From Ulvibacterium sp965248315 (GTDB taxonomy: Bacteria; Bacteroidota; Bacteroidia; Flavobacteriales; Flavobacteriaceae), in NCBI RefSeq assembly GCF_965248315.1, contig NZ_CBDFIX010000001.1:1-64000 (forward strand): DNA of 64,000 nt, written 5' to 3'. The translations under genes were made by a program, and so were the position numbers. Below the pieces are notes generated by a model that ran no database searches, had not been told where the DNA came from, and saw only the letters and a list, made by a program, of their open reading frames with translations. Position 1 is the first letter of the stretch; each line of letters starts with the position of its first letter. Positions 48,559 through 58,395 of the stretch are shown here, one piece after another.

Positions 48559-49542
48559 TCAAATATTGCCGTAATTATCCAGAATCATTTGGTCGGTCTC
48601 CTTTTTGGACTTAAAGACACTGAAATCCCTTCCTTGGGTACGTTGAGCACCCAACGCATTGGCATATTTGGCAGCTTTTGCATAATCTGTAGGATTTTCC
48701 AGAAGACCGAATCCAAGCCCGCCGGCAAAGGAATCGCCACAACCGGTGGTATCCACAACATGTTCTACACGTATAGATTTGACGATTTCTTGTTTTACTT
48801 CCCCATCCTCTTTAAAGAATACGGCGCCACCTTTGGAATCCAGTGTCACTATCAATGATTTTATGCCGTGGTTTAGCGCATGCCGGGCAAAGCCTGGAAG
48901 GTGATCCGTATTCTCGTCATTGATGTGGACGAGACTTTCTGGGGCATACTCTTTTTCGAACCAACAACATTTTGATTCTTCCAGATTCATTTTAAGTACA
49001 TCTATGTAAGGAAGCCATTGATCACGATCTACCCAAAATTTGATCAATCTGTCCCCAGTAATGGTTACCGTATTAGTAGGACCATGGGCATCAAATATTA
49101 AAGTGCTCTTACTATTTTCCTTGATATATTTTAAAGTCTCCAAAGGAACCTCATAGTCAGTAATGGGCACACAGACAAAAACATCACAATGCAAAAGGTG
49201 CTCAACATCTTCAGGAATTATCGGGTTCATAAACCCGGTTTGTCTTTCCAAGCGATTATTTTGGTCTACGAATTTTAAGCTTATGACATCGCCTTGGTCC
49301 TGATCGGAAGTGATATGATCCGTATTGATATTTGGGTATTCCGCCAATATTTCCTTTATCGCTTTTTCATCTTTTTTACGTACATGCGAAACGGGGAATA
49401 CCGTGCCGCTATCACCTAATAATTTGGAGAGGCCAATGGCCGTATGGGTAGCACAACCATATTTTTCAATAACCTCTCCATGATGTGTGGTAATGTGATC
49501 TCTTGGAATTGGACCTAAAACAGCAACATTATACTTGGACAT
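48559..49542 (-). CDS. PfkB-family carbohydrate kinase
   Basis: A 327-residue kinase of the ribokinase/PfkB family. The C-terminal signature DTTGCGDSFAGGLGFGL near 266 contains the catalytic aspartate and anion hole. The N-terminal glycine motif region is weak (YGCATHTAIGLSKLLG). It phosphorylates a sugar or nucleoside that cannot be named. It is the last gene of the minus-strand operon that starts at 58090, with an 87-base gap to the upstream lldD-like gene. Confidence 0.85.
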   Translation of the reverse strand: MSKYNVAVLGPIPRDHITTHHGEVIEKYGCATHTAIGLSKLLGDSGTVFPVSHVRKKDEKAIKEILAEYPNINTDHITSDQDQGDVISLKFVDQNNRLERQTGFMNPIIPEDVEHLLHCDVFVCVPITDYEVPLETLKYIKENSKSTLIFDAHGPTNTVTITGDRLIKFWVDRDQWLPYIDVLKMNLEESKCCWFEKEYAPESLVHINDENTDHLPGFARHALNHGIKSLIVTLDSKGGAVFFKEDGEVKQEIVKSIRVEHVVDTTGCGDSFAGGLGFGLLENPTDYAKAAKYANALGAQRTQGRDFSVFKSKKETDQMILDNYGNI

Positions 49543-49629
49543 ATACAGATTTTAAATAAAAGCGAGATATCTAAATATAATGAAAATCTTGATGAATTGC
49601 GTGTCTACTTCATGGTATCTACGAATAGG

Positions 49630-50799
49630 TTAGGATTTCGAAATCAAGTGCTTTGGAAAATCCTTTACATCTTCACAACAAATTTGTTCCATAACTTGTT
49701 GTAACTGAGTTTTGAGAAGTGAAATAGTATGGTCCCCTCCCTGTTTGCCCAACGCGGCGACACCGTACATAAAGGAACGGCCCATAAAGGTAAATTCCGC
49801 ACCACAGGCCATGGTACGTGCAATATCCGGACCTGAGCGAAGGCCGCTGTCCATCATTACTTTAATTTTATCTCCATAACCTTTCGCAATGCGGGTCAAT
49901 GGTTTTATCGTGGATTCTCCCGCATCCAGTTGTCTTCCACCATGGTTGGAAACAATAATTCCATCCAATCCCAGTCCCACCGCTTTTTCGGCATCGGCTT
50001 CATTGGCAACACCTTTCAGTACCAATTTGCCCTTCCACATATCTCGAATAGGTTTGATACGCTCTTCATTCAACCTTCCCGAAAAGGTTTGGTCCATAAA
50101 CTTTCCTAATTGCTTTAAATTCAGGTTTTTTGGCATATAGGGCCTCAAGGTTTCAAAATTGGGCTGCCCGTAACGTAAGGTATTATAGGCCCATTGTGGC
50201 TTACCCAATATTTGGAGAATATTATTGACGGACATTTTAGGAGGCATGGCCAGACCATTCCGTATATCCCTTGGACGAAAACCAAAGGTGGGAACATCGC
50301 ATAAAATTACCAAGACAGGACATCCGGCAGCTTCAGCTCTTTTTAAGATATCATTACGGACCGAGGTTTCCGCAGGATGGTATAATTGAAACCAGGCCTG
50401 TCCTTCGGTGAGCTCTGAAATTCGTTCTATGCTGCTGGTACTAACGGTACTCAATATAAAAGGAATATTATGTTCAAAGGCGGCCTTGGCTAATATTTCA
50501 GGGGAGTTTGGCCACATAAGGCCCTGCAAGCCAACAGGTGCTACACCAAAAGGCGCATCATAGATATGACCAAAAAGCTCAGTTTTCATTTTGGATTCGG
50601 TATGGGCGGTGAGGTAATAGGGAAGGAGCTCAACATCCCGAATGTCCGATGTATTTTTATGTAGATTAATATCCTCATTGCAACCACCATCCAGATACTC
50701 AAAAGCGAAGCGGGGAATTCTTTTTTGGGCTTTTGCCCGTAAATCCTCTACCGAAGGATATTGTGAGTGGTATTGTATTTCCTTTTTATTCTTTGTCAT
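49630..50799 (-). CDS. lldD: FMN-dependent alpha-hydroxy-acid oxidase (L-lactate dehydrogenase-like)
   Basis: A 389-residue flavoprotein of the LldD/glycolate-oxidase family. Visible blocks are FAFEYLDGG, the APFGVAPVGLQGLMWP flavin loop, WFQLYHP and the active-site SNHGGRQLDAG near residue 279. The last is followed by DSGLRSGPDIARTMACGA for phosphate binding. It oxidises L-lactate or a related 2-hydroxy acid, passing electrons to the membrane chain. Its ends match the 48-codon remnant in the rhamnose cluster (33314-33460). It could serve that pathway in trans, or act on a product of its own operon. It lies 12 bases after the cytochrome/LRR gene. Confidence 0.9.
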   Translation of the reverse strand: MTKNKKEIQYHSQYPSVEDLRAKAQKRIPRFAFEYLDGGCNEDINLHKNTSDIRDVELLPYYLTAHTESKMKTELFGHIYDAPFGVAPVGLQGLMWPNSPEILAKAAFEHNIPFILSTVSTSSIERISELTEGQAWFQLYHPAETSVRNDILKRAEAAGCPVLVILCDVPTFGFRPRDIRNGLAMPPKMSVNNILQILGKPQWAYNTLRYGQPNFETLRPYMPKNLNLKQLGKFMDQTFSGRLNEERIKPIRDMWKGKLVLKGVANEADAEKAVGLGLDGIIVSNHGGRQLDAGESTIKPLTRIAKGYGDKIKVMMDSGLRSGPDIARTMACGAEFTFMGRSFMYGVAALGKQGGDHTISLLKTQLQQVMEQICCEDVKDFPKHLISKS

Positions 50800-50811
50800 G
50801 AATTGAAAAAT

Positions 50812-52182
50812 CTAGCTTTCGCCAATTATCACCTCCAAGGTTTCTTTGCCCTCTTGCAAAGATTTGGCATTGGCTTGAGTGACCTTGGTTCCCCATAAGT
50901 AAACCCTTTTGAGGCCTTCCAATTTTTGAATGTCGGCCAAACAGGAATCAGTTACATTGGTGCCATAGAGATTAAGTGCCTCCAAATGTTTTAGACCCGA
51001 GAGATGTGCCACACCTTCATCAGAAATAGTTGTCTTTTCCAGCTGGAGTCGGGTGAGGTTTGGAAATTGGGATACTATGGACAGCCAATCGTTTTTTACA
51101 TTGGTCCGAGCCAAGGAAAGCCAAGTAATATAATCTTTTACTTTTTCAAGTTCTGCCAATTGGCCTTGGGTCAAATCCGTACCGGAGAATTTGATATCCA
51201 ATAACTGGTTCTCCGCTCCCAAGGATTTTACGGTGAACCCACTTTCTCGAAGAGCCGATATTTGTGTACTATCCAAAGGGGGCAGCTGTACAGTTTCATA
51301 CCAAGGCCTAGGTTCCGTATTGAGACCATAGCGCCGAAGCAACACAGGTTTCATATTTTCGGCTACCTCCAAGGCTGATACCGGATCTTCAAAAGAAGCT
51401 CCCTGTTCAATCCACCATTCCACTGTCTTTATTTCATCATATGTCAATACATTTTTGGTAGGAGGCATGAATTTTATATTCTTCTGAGGAAGTGTAATTC
51501 TTCTAAAGAGCTCGCTTTCACCTGGATTACCCTGGGAGATTACCGGCCCATCGTCACCACCGATCTGTAATGAATCGGCGGATGCCATGTTGAGGCCGCC
51601 TCTTCGTACCTCATCACTATGACAGGCAACACACTTTGATTCGAAAATAGGGGCTATTAAATCATGATACACCAATACGGAATCGGGATTGCTCAATTCC
51701 GGAAGGGAGTCCTTTGCTTTGGAAACACCCAGTATTCCTTGAATGGATTCCGGGGCGTATTCTACCAAATACTCATCCCCATGCGTAAGGTTTCCTCCTT
51801 TATGGCCTTCTATGAAAAGTAGGGCCAGTAACAAAATGTTGAAACCATTATGGATAAGCTTGGTATGCTTTTCGGGCCTGCTTTTAATCCACCAGCCTAC
51901 GAAGGAAACAACTACGAGGGCAATGCCCAACCATCTATGTGCAAACAGTTGATCTTCTTCGTATAATCCGGTATCCGCAAGGAGCCATCCGCTTAAAGCG
52001 GCTCCTGCGGCACTTACTCCCCCTAAAAACCAGGCGATGGGTACAAGGCGACTTTGTTTTTCAGTTTTTTTGAACTTCTCATACCATTCCAATACAATGG
52101 CCAAGAACAAAAAACCGATAGGCAAATGCACGAATAAGGGATGAAAACGACCTAAAAACGTAGAAAATTCCAATGCGATCAT
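50812..52182 (-). CDS. Membrane protein: DUF2231-like region, planctomycete-type cytochrome c domain and leucine-rich repeats
   Basis: A 456-residue multi-part protein. Four membrane helices (about 14-130, starting FHPLFVHLPIGFLFL) form a DUF2231-like region. A cytochrome-type domain has one haem motif, CVACH, near 190 and the family phrase KFMPPTKNVLTYDEIKTVEWWIEQGA. The last 120 residues hold leucine-rich repeats (FPNLTRLQLEKTTISDEGV, HLEALNLYGTNVTDS). It probably anchors an electron-carrying complex in the inner membrane, with the repeats facing the periplasm. It is third from the end of the operon. Confidence 0.82.
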   Translation of the reverse strand: MIALEFSTFLGRFHPLFVHLPIGFLFLAIVLEWYEKFKKTEKQSRLVPIAWFLGGVSAAGAALSGWLLADTGLYEEDQLFAHRWLGIALVVVSFVGWWIKSRPEKHTKLIHNGFNILLLALLFIEGHKGGNLTHGDEYLVEYAPESIQGILGVSKAKDSLPELSNPDSVLVYHDLIAPIFESKCVACHSDEVRRGGLNMASADSLQIGGDDGPVISQGNPGESELFRRITLPQKNIKFMPPTKNVLTYDEIKTVEWWIEQGASFEDPVSALEVAENMKPVLLRRYGLNTEPRPWYETVQLPPLDSTQISALRESGFTVKSLGAENQLLDIKFSGTDLTQGQLAELEKVKDYITWLSLARTNVKNDWLSIVSQFPNLTRLQLEKTTISDEGVAHLSGLKHLEALNLYGTNVTDSCLADIQKLEGLKRVYLWGTKVTQANAKSLQEGKETLEVIIGES

Positions 52183-52212
52183 AAAGAAATAATTAATGTT
52201 GGCAATAAACGA

Positions 52213-53274
52213 TTACACACGATGAAGCTTTACGGGATAGGTTTTTCCCGAGGCCCATTGGGGTACATAGAGATTACCATCACTATCCACTAAAACATCA
52301 TGTGGATTTCGGAAGGTCTTGCCATCATATTCCGGTTCCACTAAGGTGTCGCCATTATATTGGGGTAAGCTTCCCCCCGGAAACGATACTACTCTATTGT
52401 TCCTATCCAATACCGCAATCATGCCGTCATAGTTATCCCAAGTTTTCGTAACGATTACCGCAAAATAAATATTTTCACCATGGATAACCGGTCGGCAAAT
52501 GGAGCATCCCGGTAATGAAATGGTCTCCAAATGTTGACCTTCCATAGAGAATCGTTTGAATTCCTGACTGGCACGCGAAGTAATCAACAAAGTAGGGTTA
52601 TTGGCCTGTCTGGAATCTACGGTAATACCGTGACAGCAATTGAATTTTAAATCCCCTTCTCCCTTTCCACCAAAATGTCTAATATACTCCCCATCGGCGT
52701 TATATTGAATGATGTAGTTTTCGCCATAGCCGTCAGCGACATAAAAATCCCCATTGGGCAATACGGTAGTCTCAGTAGGTTTAAATTGGTCGTCTTGGGT
52801 ATACCCGGAAACTTCTTTGGGTCGTTTCAAGGTCATGAGAATTTTACCGTTTAAATCCGTTTTATGAACACTATGGGTTTCCGGATCGGTAATAAGCAGG
52901 AACTGATCGCTCCCTTCGCCCGCTATGGATAATCCGTGAGCACCTGGAAAGTCCGTCCCCCATGAATCCAGTACTTTACCAGAAGTATCGTAGATTAAGA
53001 TGTTATTATTGTTAGCGCCGGTAGTGGTCATAAAAATGCGTCCCTTGCTGTCCATTGCCATTTCATGGCAATCGTTTACCGGTATTTTGGAAGGGTCTTG
53101 AACGCCCCATTCCTTATCTACACGATATTTAAATTTTCCGTGCCCTACGGTATCTCCTAAATTCTTGGTCGAATGGGTAATCCCAAAAGTAAAACTAGGG
53201 GCCACTATACCAGCACCTGTGGCAAGTGCCGTTTTTTTTAAAAAGTCCCTTCGCTTGGTATTGCTTGTTTTCAT
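52213..53274 (-). CDS. Tat-exported beta-propeller (NHL-repeat-like) protein
   Basis: A 353-residue protein from ATG 53274, with a twin-arginine signal, TKRRDFLKKTALATGAG. The body has repeated six-bladed propeller phrases: NPHDVLVDSDGNLYVPQWASG, LPNGDFYVADGYGENYI and AHGLSIAGEGSDQFLL. Longer starts at 53316 and 53331 overlap the upstream gene and would bury the signal. The function is unknown. Such propellers bind or scaffold and sometimes hydrolyse sugars or lactones. Thirty bases separate it from the cytochrome/LRR gene. Confidence 0.8.
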   Translation of the reverse strand: MKTSNTKRRDFLKKTALATGAGIVAPSFTFGITHSTKNLGDTVGHGKFKYRVDKEWGVQDPSKIPVNDCHEMAMDSKGRIFMTTTGANNNNILIYDTSGKVLDSWGTDFPGAHGLSIAGEGSDQFLLITDPETHSVHKTDLNGKILMTLKRPKEVSGYTQDDQFKPTETTVLPNGDFYVADGYGENYIIQYNADGEYIRHFGGKGEGDLKFNCCHGITVDSRQANNPTLLITSRASQEFKRFSMEGQHLETISLPGCSICRPVIHGENIYFAVIVTKTWDNYDGMIAVLDRNNRVVSFPGGSLPQYNGDTLVEPEYDGKTFRNPHDVLVDSDGNLYVPQWASGKTYPVKLHRV

Positions 53275-53299
53275 TTTCTTCTGTTTAGTATCCTTGTCT

Positions 53300-54763
53300 T
53301 TATGCCAGTATTTCATTGACGACCTCGCCATGTACGTCGGTCAATCGATATCTTCTTCCTTGAAACTTAAAGGTCAATTTTTCATGATTTACTCCTAACA
53401 AATGCATTAAGGTGGCCTGAAAGTCATGCACATGAACGGGTCGTTGTACCACATTGTAACCGAAATCATCAGTTGCCCCTAAGGTAATCCCTTTTTTTAT
53501 TCCGGCACCTGCCATAAAAATAGTAAAGCATTTTGGATGATGGTCCCGACCAAAGTTGGTTGCCGTCAACTGCCCTTGGGAATAATTGGTTCGGCCAAAT
53601 TCTCCGCCCCAGATAACCAAGGTGTCCTCCAACATACCGCGTTGCTTTAAATCGGTAATCAGGGCCGCGGTAGCCTGATCGGTATCCTTGCACTGTACCT
53701 TAATGGCACTGGGCAGATTGCCATGCTGATCCCATCCTTGGTGATATAATTGGATGAACTTTACATCGCGTTCGGCCAATCGTCTCGCTAAAATACAATT
53801 GGCGGCGAAAGTACCGGGTTTACGACTATCCTCGCCATACATATCATAAATGTAATCCGGTTCGTCCTTGGTATCCATGATTTCCGGAACGGATGTCTGC
53901 ATGCGGAAGGCCATTTCATATTGTGCCATACGTGCTAGAATCTCTGGATCACCAACATCCTCATGGTTTATTTTTTCTAGTTTCTGGAGATGATCCAATT
54001 GTTCACGCCTACTTTTCCCATCAATTCCGGGAGGGTTTGTCAAATAAAGAACAGGATCTTTTCCGGCCCTAAACTGAACCCCTTGATGCTGAGAAGGTAA
54101 AAACCCGTTTCCCCATAATCTGGAATATAAAGGTTGCCCATATTTATCTTTGGTAACAAGCACCACAAATTCAGGGAGGTTTTTGTTATCCGATCCAAGG
54201 CCATAGCTCACCCAAGAACCGATGGAGGGCCTTCCTGGCAATTGTGATCCCGTTTGCAAGAAAGTAATGGCCGGATCATGGTTTATGGCTTCGGTATACA
54301 TCGATTTGATAAAACAGAGATCGTCTACCACTTTTGAGGTATGTGGCATTAAATTGCTCATCCACGCTCCACTTTGCCCATGTTGTTTAAAATCAAAAAT
54401 AGTACCTGCAATGGGTAAGGAGGCCTGGCCTGAAGACATTCCGGTAAGCCGTTGCCCTTGTTGTACACTTTCGGGCAGATCTTGCCCGTTCATTTTATTC
54501 AACAGAGGTTTATAGTCAAATAAGTCCAACTGTGAGGGTGCACCACTTTGAAAAAGATAAATGACCCGTTTCACCTTGGGAGGGAAATGTGGCTGACCGA
54601 GAACGCCTCCACCATTTCCGGAAAGATGTTCCAAAGGTTTGTCTTTTGCGAACATTCCCATGGGATCCAACATGGAGGCCATTGAAAGTGCCCCCATTCC
54701 CAGAGTAGTCTTGGTCAAAAAATCTCGTCGTGTATAGTTTTTATTATGATTATGGGTACACAT
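53300..54763 (-). CDS. DUF1501 family protein (Tat-exported)
   Basis: A 487-residue protein with a Tat signal (TRRDFLTKTTLGMGALSMA) and the DUF1501 domain: KRVIYLFQSGAPSQLDLFDYK near 64, then GQLTATNFGRDHHPKCFTIF and the end HDFQATLMHLLGVNHEKLTF. The fold is related to alkaline-phosphatase/sulfatase enzymes, but the function is not known. In Planctomycetes it is nearly always encoded next to a DUF1549/DUF1553 cytochrome protein, as here (90 bases upstream). The two probably act together outside the inner membrane. Confidence 0.9.
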   Translation of the reverse strand: MCTHNHNKNYTRRDFLTKTTLGMGALSMASMLDPMGMFAKDKPLEHLSGNGGGVLGQPHFPPKVKRVIYLFQSGAPSQLDLFDYKPLLNKMNGQDLPESVQQGQRLTGMSSGQASLPIAGTIFDFKQHGQSGAWMSNLMPHTSKVVDDLCFIKSMYTEAINHDPAITFLQTGSQLPGRPSIGSWVSYGLGSDNKNLPEFVVLVTKDKYGQPLYSRLWGNGFLPSQHQGVQFRAGKDPVLYLTNPPGIDGKSRREQLDHLQKLEKINHEDVGDPEILARMAQYEMAFRMQTSVPEIMDTKDEPDYIYDMYGEDSRKPGTFAANCILARRLAERDVKFIQLYHQGWDQHGNLPSAIKVQCKDTDQATAALITDLKQRGMLEDTLVIWGGEFGRTNYSQGQLTATNFGRDHHPKCFTIFMAGAGIKKGITLGATDDFGYNVVQRPVHVHDFQATLMHLLGVNHEKLTFKFQGRRYRLTDVHGEVVNEILA

Positions 54764-54853
54764 ATTTTACAAATTTTTTAAATCAAGTTTCAAACTCAAG
54801 TGTCAAGTCTAAAAAAGCAATAAGGCTTAAAATCAACATTTAAACTTGGTATT

Positions 54854-57800
54854 TTATCGCTTCATATAGGCCTCGTCATGATTAAGAATGGTATTGGCTA
54901 CCATGGTCAAAGCTGCCGTCTTATTTTTATCCAATGAATCGTCCAATTTTTTTCTTCCCACGGATAAAAGCTCAAGGGCCTCTTTCGGATGGGCTTTATA
55001 TTTTTTGGATTGGGCCTCAAATAATTCCTTTAAAATTGCGGTCTCTCGCTTTTTTGGAGGGCGACTTACGGCCAACCGAAATCCATAGGCAATTTGATCC
55101 TCCAAGGAAACCCCACCTTCCTTTTGCATTCGCGCTGCCAATACTTTTGAAGCTTCTACAAATTGTGTATCGTTCATCAAAACCAAAGCTTGCAAAGGAG
55201 TATTCGTGTTTTCACGTTTCACCGTGCAGACTTCCCTGGATGGGGCATCAAAAGCGGTCATTGCAGGATGTGGTGCAGTCCTTCTAATAAAGGTATACAA
55301 GCCTCTACGATAAAGACTGTCCCCATCGGACTCCTTGTAGTTCAATAAAATATGCGAAAAACTGTTCTTTTCGATCCAAAGACCTTTTGGTTGATAAGGC
55401 TTAACACTTTTGCCACCCACTTGTTGGACCAAAAGTCCACTGGCGGCCAAAGCATTGTCCCTGATCATTTCTGCGGGTAGTCGGTAACTATTTGTCCGAG
55501 CCAGATAAATATTATTTGGGTCTTTTTCCCGCATTTCAGGCGAAACCTCTGAGGATTGTCTATACGTATGGGACATGACCATGGTTTTGAGTAACGCTTT
55601 CACGTCCCAATTGTTTTCTACGAAAGTGGTCGCTAACCAATCCAATAATTGGGGATGCGAGGGCAAGGCTCCCTGAACCCCAAAATCCTCCGGAGTACTC
55701 ACCAGTCCTTTCCCAAATAACATTTGCCAATATCGATTTACCGTTACCCTGGCCGTTAGCGGATTGTCCTCGGAAAAAATCCATTGGGCCAATCCCAATC
55801 GATTTTTTGGATAATCCTTGGAAAATTCGGGCAAAACTTCCGGAGTGGTAGCTACCACCGGATAAATAGGTTGTGTATAATCGCCACGGTTATACACAAA
55901 AGCTGGCCTTTCTTTGGGCATTTCCTCCATTACCATTACCTCCATTACAGGTATCATATGTGAAAGCCATTGCCCTCTAAGCGTTTTGAGCTGTTTTTCA
56001 ATTTTCTCGACTTGGGGCGTCTGATCAATCCAATATGCAGCTGCCCATTCCTTATCCGGCGTTCCGGAAGTGCCATCCTCCATGGCCAATTGGGCTATTT
56101 CCGGAGGCGTGAGTTGCCTGGAGTATACATAAACATCATCCAATCTACCTTTAAAGATTCCGTTTTCCCCCGTAAAAGACCGATAGCTCTTGGCCACCCG
56201 TACCGGTCTATTGAAAACAACATGAGTAGCGGATTGCACAGTTTTGATGGATTTGTATAATCGATTATAGGGTGCCGTGGTCTCTACTTTTTTTCCATCC
56301 ATGAACAACTGCAATCCTTTTGCCTTGCCAGAACCGTCATAGGTGAAAACCACATGTCGCCATTCATTTTTCAAAATTGAATCTTTGGACCTAACATGAA
56401 TATAGTTGTGTGGAAGAGAATGTATTAATCTGACGTTAAGGTGATTAAGGCTATCCAGATAAAAATCCCAACCGCGCCAAAAACTGTTCTTTTCACCGGA
56501 AGTGCCCAATAGAGTCTGGGTTTTCCCTGTTTCCCTTTTGGTAGTGTTGAGCCAAAGACCCATCGAGAATTCATCGGTCCACTCAAAATTGGGAATGTTA
56601 TTTAAATGTACTTCGTCATATTCGCCTGTAAATTCAAACGCTTTTCCTTTTTTGCCTTTTGTGATTTTGGGTGCTTCTCGGGAGGTCACCTTAGGATTTC
56701 CATCAACGATATATCCTTTTTTGTTTCCCCCGTTCTTTGTCAATTTTTCGAAGGGAAAATATCCGAGAATTCCTTTTTGTTTGAAATTCTTGGGTAATTT
56801 TTTCATGTAGGTATCCAAATCCGCCAACTCCTTTTTAGTCAGCTTTAACTCGTCTTCTTTTTCCCTTATGGATTTTTCAAGGGAAGCCAATTTTTTTTCC
56901 GTCTCGGCATCAGGTAGTGAGAGCATAGGTCCATAGTTACCATCATCACCGGTCATTCCCAATTCCTTTACATTATTGAAAAAGGCGGTCATTTGAAAAT
57001 AATCCTTTTGAGAAATGGGATCGAATTTATGGTCATGGCAACGGGCACAGGCCACAGTGAGTCCCAAGAGTGCTGTGCCTACGGTTTCTGTACGATCCCA
57101 GACATAGTTGAGACGAAATTCCTCTTCAATAGCCCCGCCTTCGGCGGTCATCGGATGATTACGGTTAAAAGCGGTTGCCAATTTTTGTTCCCTGGTTGCA
57201 TTAGGGAATAGGTCACCGGCCAATTGCCAGGTAACAAACTGGTCATAGGGCATATTTTCCTTGAAGGCATTGATGACCCAATCGCGCCAAGGCCACATCA
57301 ACCGCCAACCATCGGCATGTAGTCCATGGGAATCGGCATAACGGGAAATATCCATCCAATCCAGGGCAAGACGTTCGGCATTGGCATCGGAGGCGAGCAA
57401 TCGATCGACTATTTTTTCATAGGCATTTGGATCAGTATCTTTAAGGAAAGCATCGATTTCTTCAATTGTAGGAGGTAATCCAGTAAGGTCCATAGTAACC
57501 CTGCGTAGCAAACGTTCCTTTTCGGTTTCTGGGGATGGATCAAAACCTTCAAGCTGTAATTTTTGCTGCACAAATGCGTCAATGGCATTATGGGCGGGCC
57601 AAGAAACACCATTGGTATTGGGTAAATTGGGCTTTTCGGGTTTGGCGAATGCCCAGTGCGGTTTCCACTCCGCACCTTGTTCTATCCATTTGATAATCAT
57701 TGCCTTTTCACTGGCCGAAAGGGACAAATGGGATTCCGGAGGTGGCATTGTAATTTCTGGGTCATTACTCAATATCCTTTCAATACTTTCGCTTTTCCCC

Positions 57801-58090
57801 GGTTTTCCGGAAACAAATGCGTAGTTGCCACTATTGAGTTTATGGAACGCCTCCTCTTCCAAATCCAACCTGAGATCGGCCTTTCTAGAAGCCTCATCCG
57901 GACCATGGCAGGCGTAACAGCGATCGGATAAAATTGGTCTAACGTGAAAGTTAAAATCAATAGTCTCGGGGAGCTTGGCGTATGCTTCTTCCACGTCTTC
58001 TGGAACGTCAATGGAACAAGACGTTAGAATCAATATAAAACACAGGGGGAAAATTCTAAAAATCAACATAACACCTCTCATATCAACCAC
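54854..58090 (-). CDS. DUF1549/DUF1553 planctomycete-type cytochrome c lipoprotein
   Basis: A 1078-residue exported protein with a lipobox (ILTSC, Cys near 25). Domain order: cytochrome C type domain with RCYACHGPDEASRKADLRLD near 57; DUF1549 with LLRRVTMDLTGLPPT near 190 and a second haem motif, CARCHDHKFDPIS, near 350; a coiled region (395-425); a LamG/concanavalin-like domain (about 455-680); and DUF1553 with NRYWQMLFGKGLV and SREVCTVKRENTNTPLQAL. Alternative starts at 58081 and 58069 shorten the N terminus and suit the signal equally well. A carbohydrate-binding LamG plus two haems suggests redox work on a polysaccharide, unproven. First gene of the operon. Confidence 0.9.
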   Translation of the reverse strand: MVDMRGVMLIFRIFPLCFILILTSCSIDVPEDVEEAYAKLPETIDFNFHVRPILSDRCYACHGPDEASRKADLRLDLEEEAFHKLNSGNYAFVSGKPGKSESIERILSNDPEITMPPPESHLSLSASEKAMIIKWIEQGAEWKPHWAFAKPEKPNLPNTNGVSWPAHNAIDAFVQQKLQLEGFDPSPETEKERLLRRVTMDLTGLPPTIEEIDAFLKDTDPNAYEKIVDRLLASDANAERLALDWMDISRYADSHGLHADGWRLMWPWRDWVINAFKENMPYDQFVTWQLAGDLFPNATREQKLATAFNRNHPMTAEGGAIEEEFRLNYVWDRTETVGTALLGLTVACARCHDHKFDPISQKDYFQMTAFFNNVKELGMTGDDGNYGPMLSLPDAETEKKLASLEKSIREKEDELKLTKKELADLDTYMKKLPKNFKQKGILGYFPFEKLTKNGGNKKGYIVDGNPKVTSREAPKITKGKKGKAFEFTGEYDEVHLNNIPNFEWTDEFSMGLWLNTTKRETGKTQTLLGTSGEKNSFWRGWDFYLDSLNHLNVRLIHSLPHNYIHVRSKDSILKNEWRHVVFTYDGSGKAKGLQLFMDGKKVETTAPYNRLYKSIKTVQSATHVVFNRPVRVAKSYRSFTGENGIFKGRLDDVYVYSRQLTPPEIAQLAMEDGTSGTPDKEWAAAYWIDQTPQVEKIEKQLKTLRGQWLSHMIPVMEVMVMEEMPKERPAFVYNRGDYTQPIYPVVATTPEVLPEFSKDYPKNRLGLAQWIFSEDNPLTARVTVNRYWQMLFGKGLVSTPEDFGVQGALPSHPQLLDWLATTFVENNWDVKALLKTMVMSHTYRQSSEVSPEMREKDPNNIYLARTNSYRLPAEMIRDNALAASGLLVQQVGGKSVKPYQPKGLWIEKNSFSHILLNYKESDGDSLYRRGLYTFIRRTAPHPAMTAFDAPSREVCTVKRENTNTPLQALVLMNDTQFVEASKVLAARMQKEGGVSLEDQIAYGFRLAVSRPPKKRETAILKELFEAQSKKYKAHPKEALELLSVGRKKLDDSLDKNKTAALTMVANTILNHDEAYMKR

Positions 58091-58277
58091 TAAAAATACA
58101 TTATTTTAATTGAATTCTTGCGTATTTACCATGAGTTGATCATATCTTTTGTCATTTTGAGCAAATATTGTGCTGTATGTATAGAAATGTGATTTATACT
58201 AAGATTTAGTACAGAATATGCACTGTTTTTAGGTTTTGCGTATTCGAAATATGTTTTACCTTTGGCGGGCGTTAAAA

Positions 58278-58352
58278 GGGTCATTAGCTCAGTTGGTTTA
58301 GAGCGCTGCCTTGACAGGGCAGAGGTCATTGGTTCGAATCCAATATGACCCA
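58278..58352 (+). tRNA. tRNA-Val (anticodon GAC)
   Basis: A 75-nt cloverleaf. The acceptor GGGTCAT pairs with ATGACCC, and the anticodon loop TTGACAG gives GAC. The T-arm is TTCGAAT. No CCA is encoded. This is the second valine tRNA of the window; it reads GTC/GTT codons, while the one at 26247 reads GTA/GTG. Confidence 0.94.
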
Positions 58353-58395
58353 CATAGTGGTAGTTCTGCATACTTGGAGAGTAGCTATCTTTTTA

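Noticed and set aside
58126..58371. Minus-strand frame across tRNA-Val(GAC)
   Set aside because: It covers a clear tRNA cloverleaf on the other strand.
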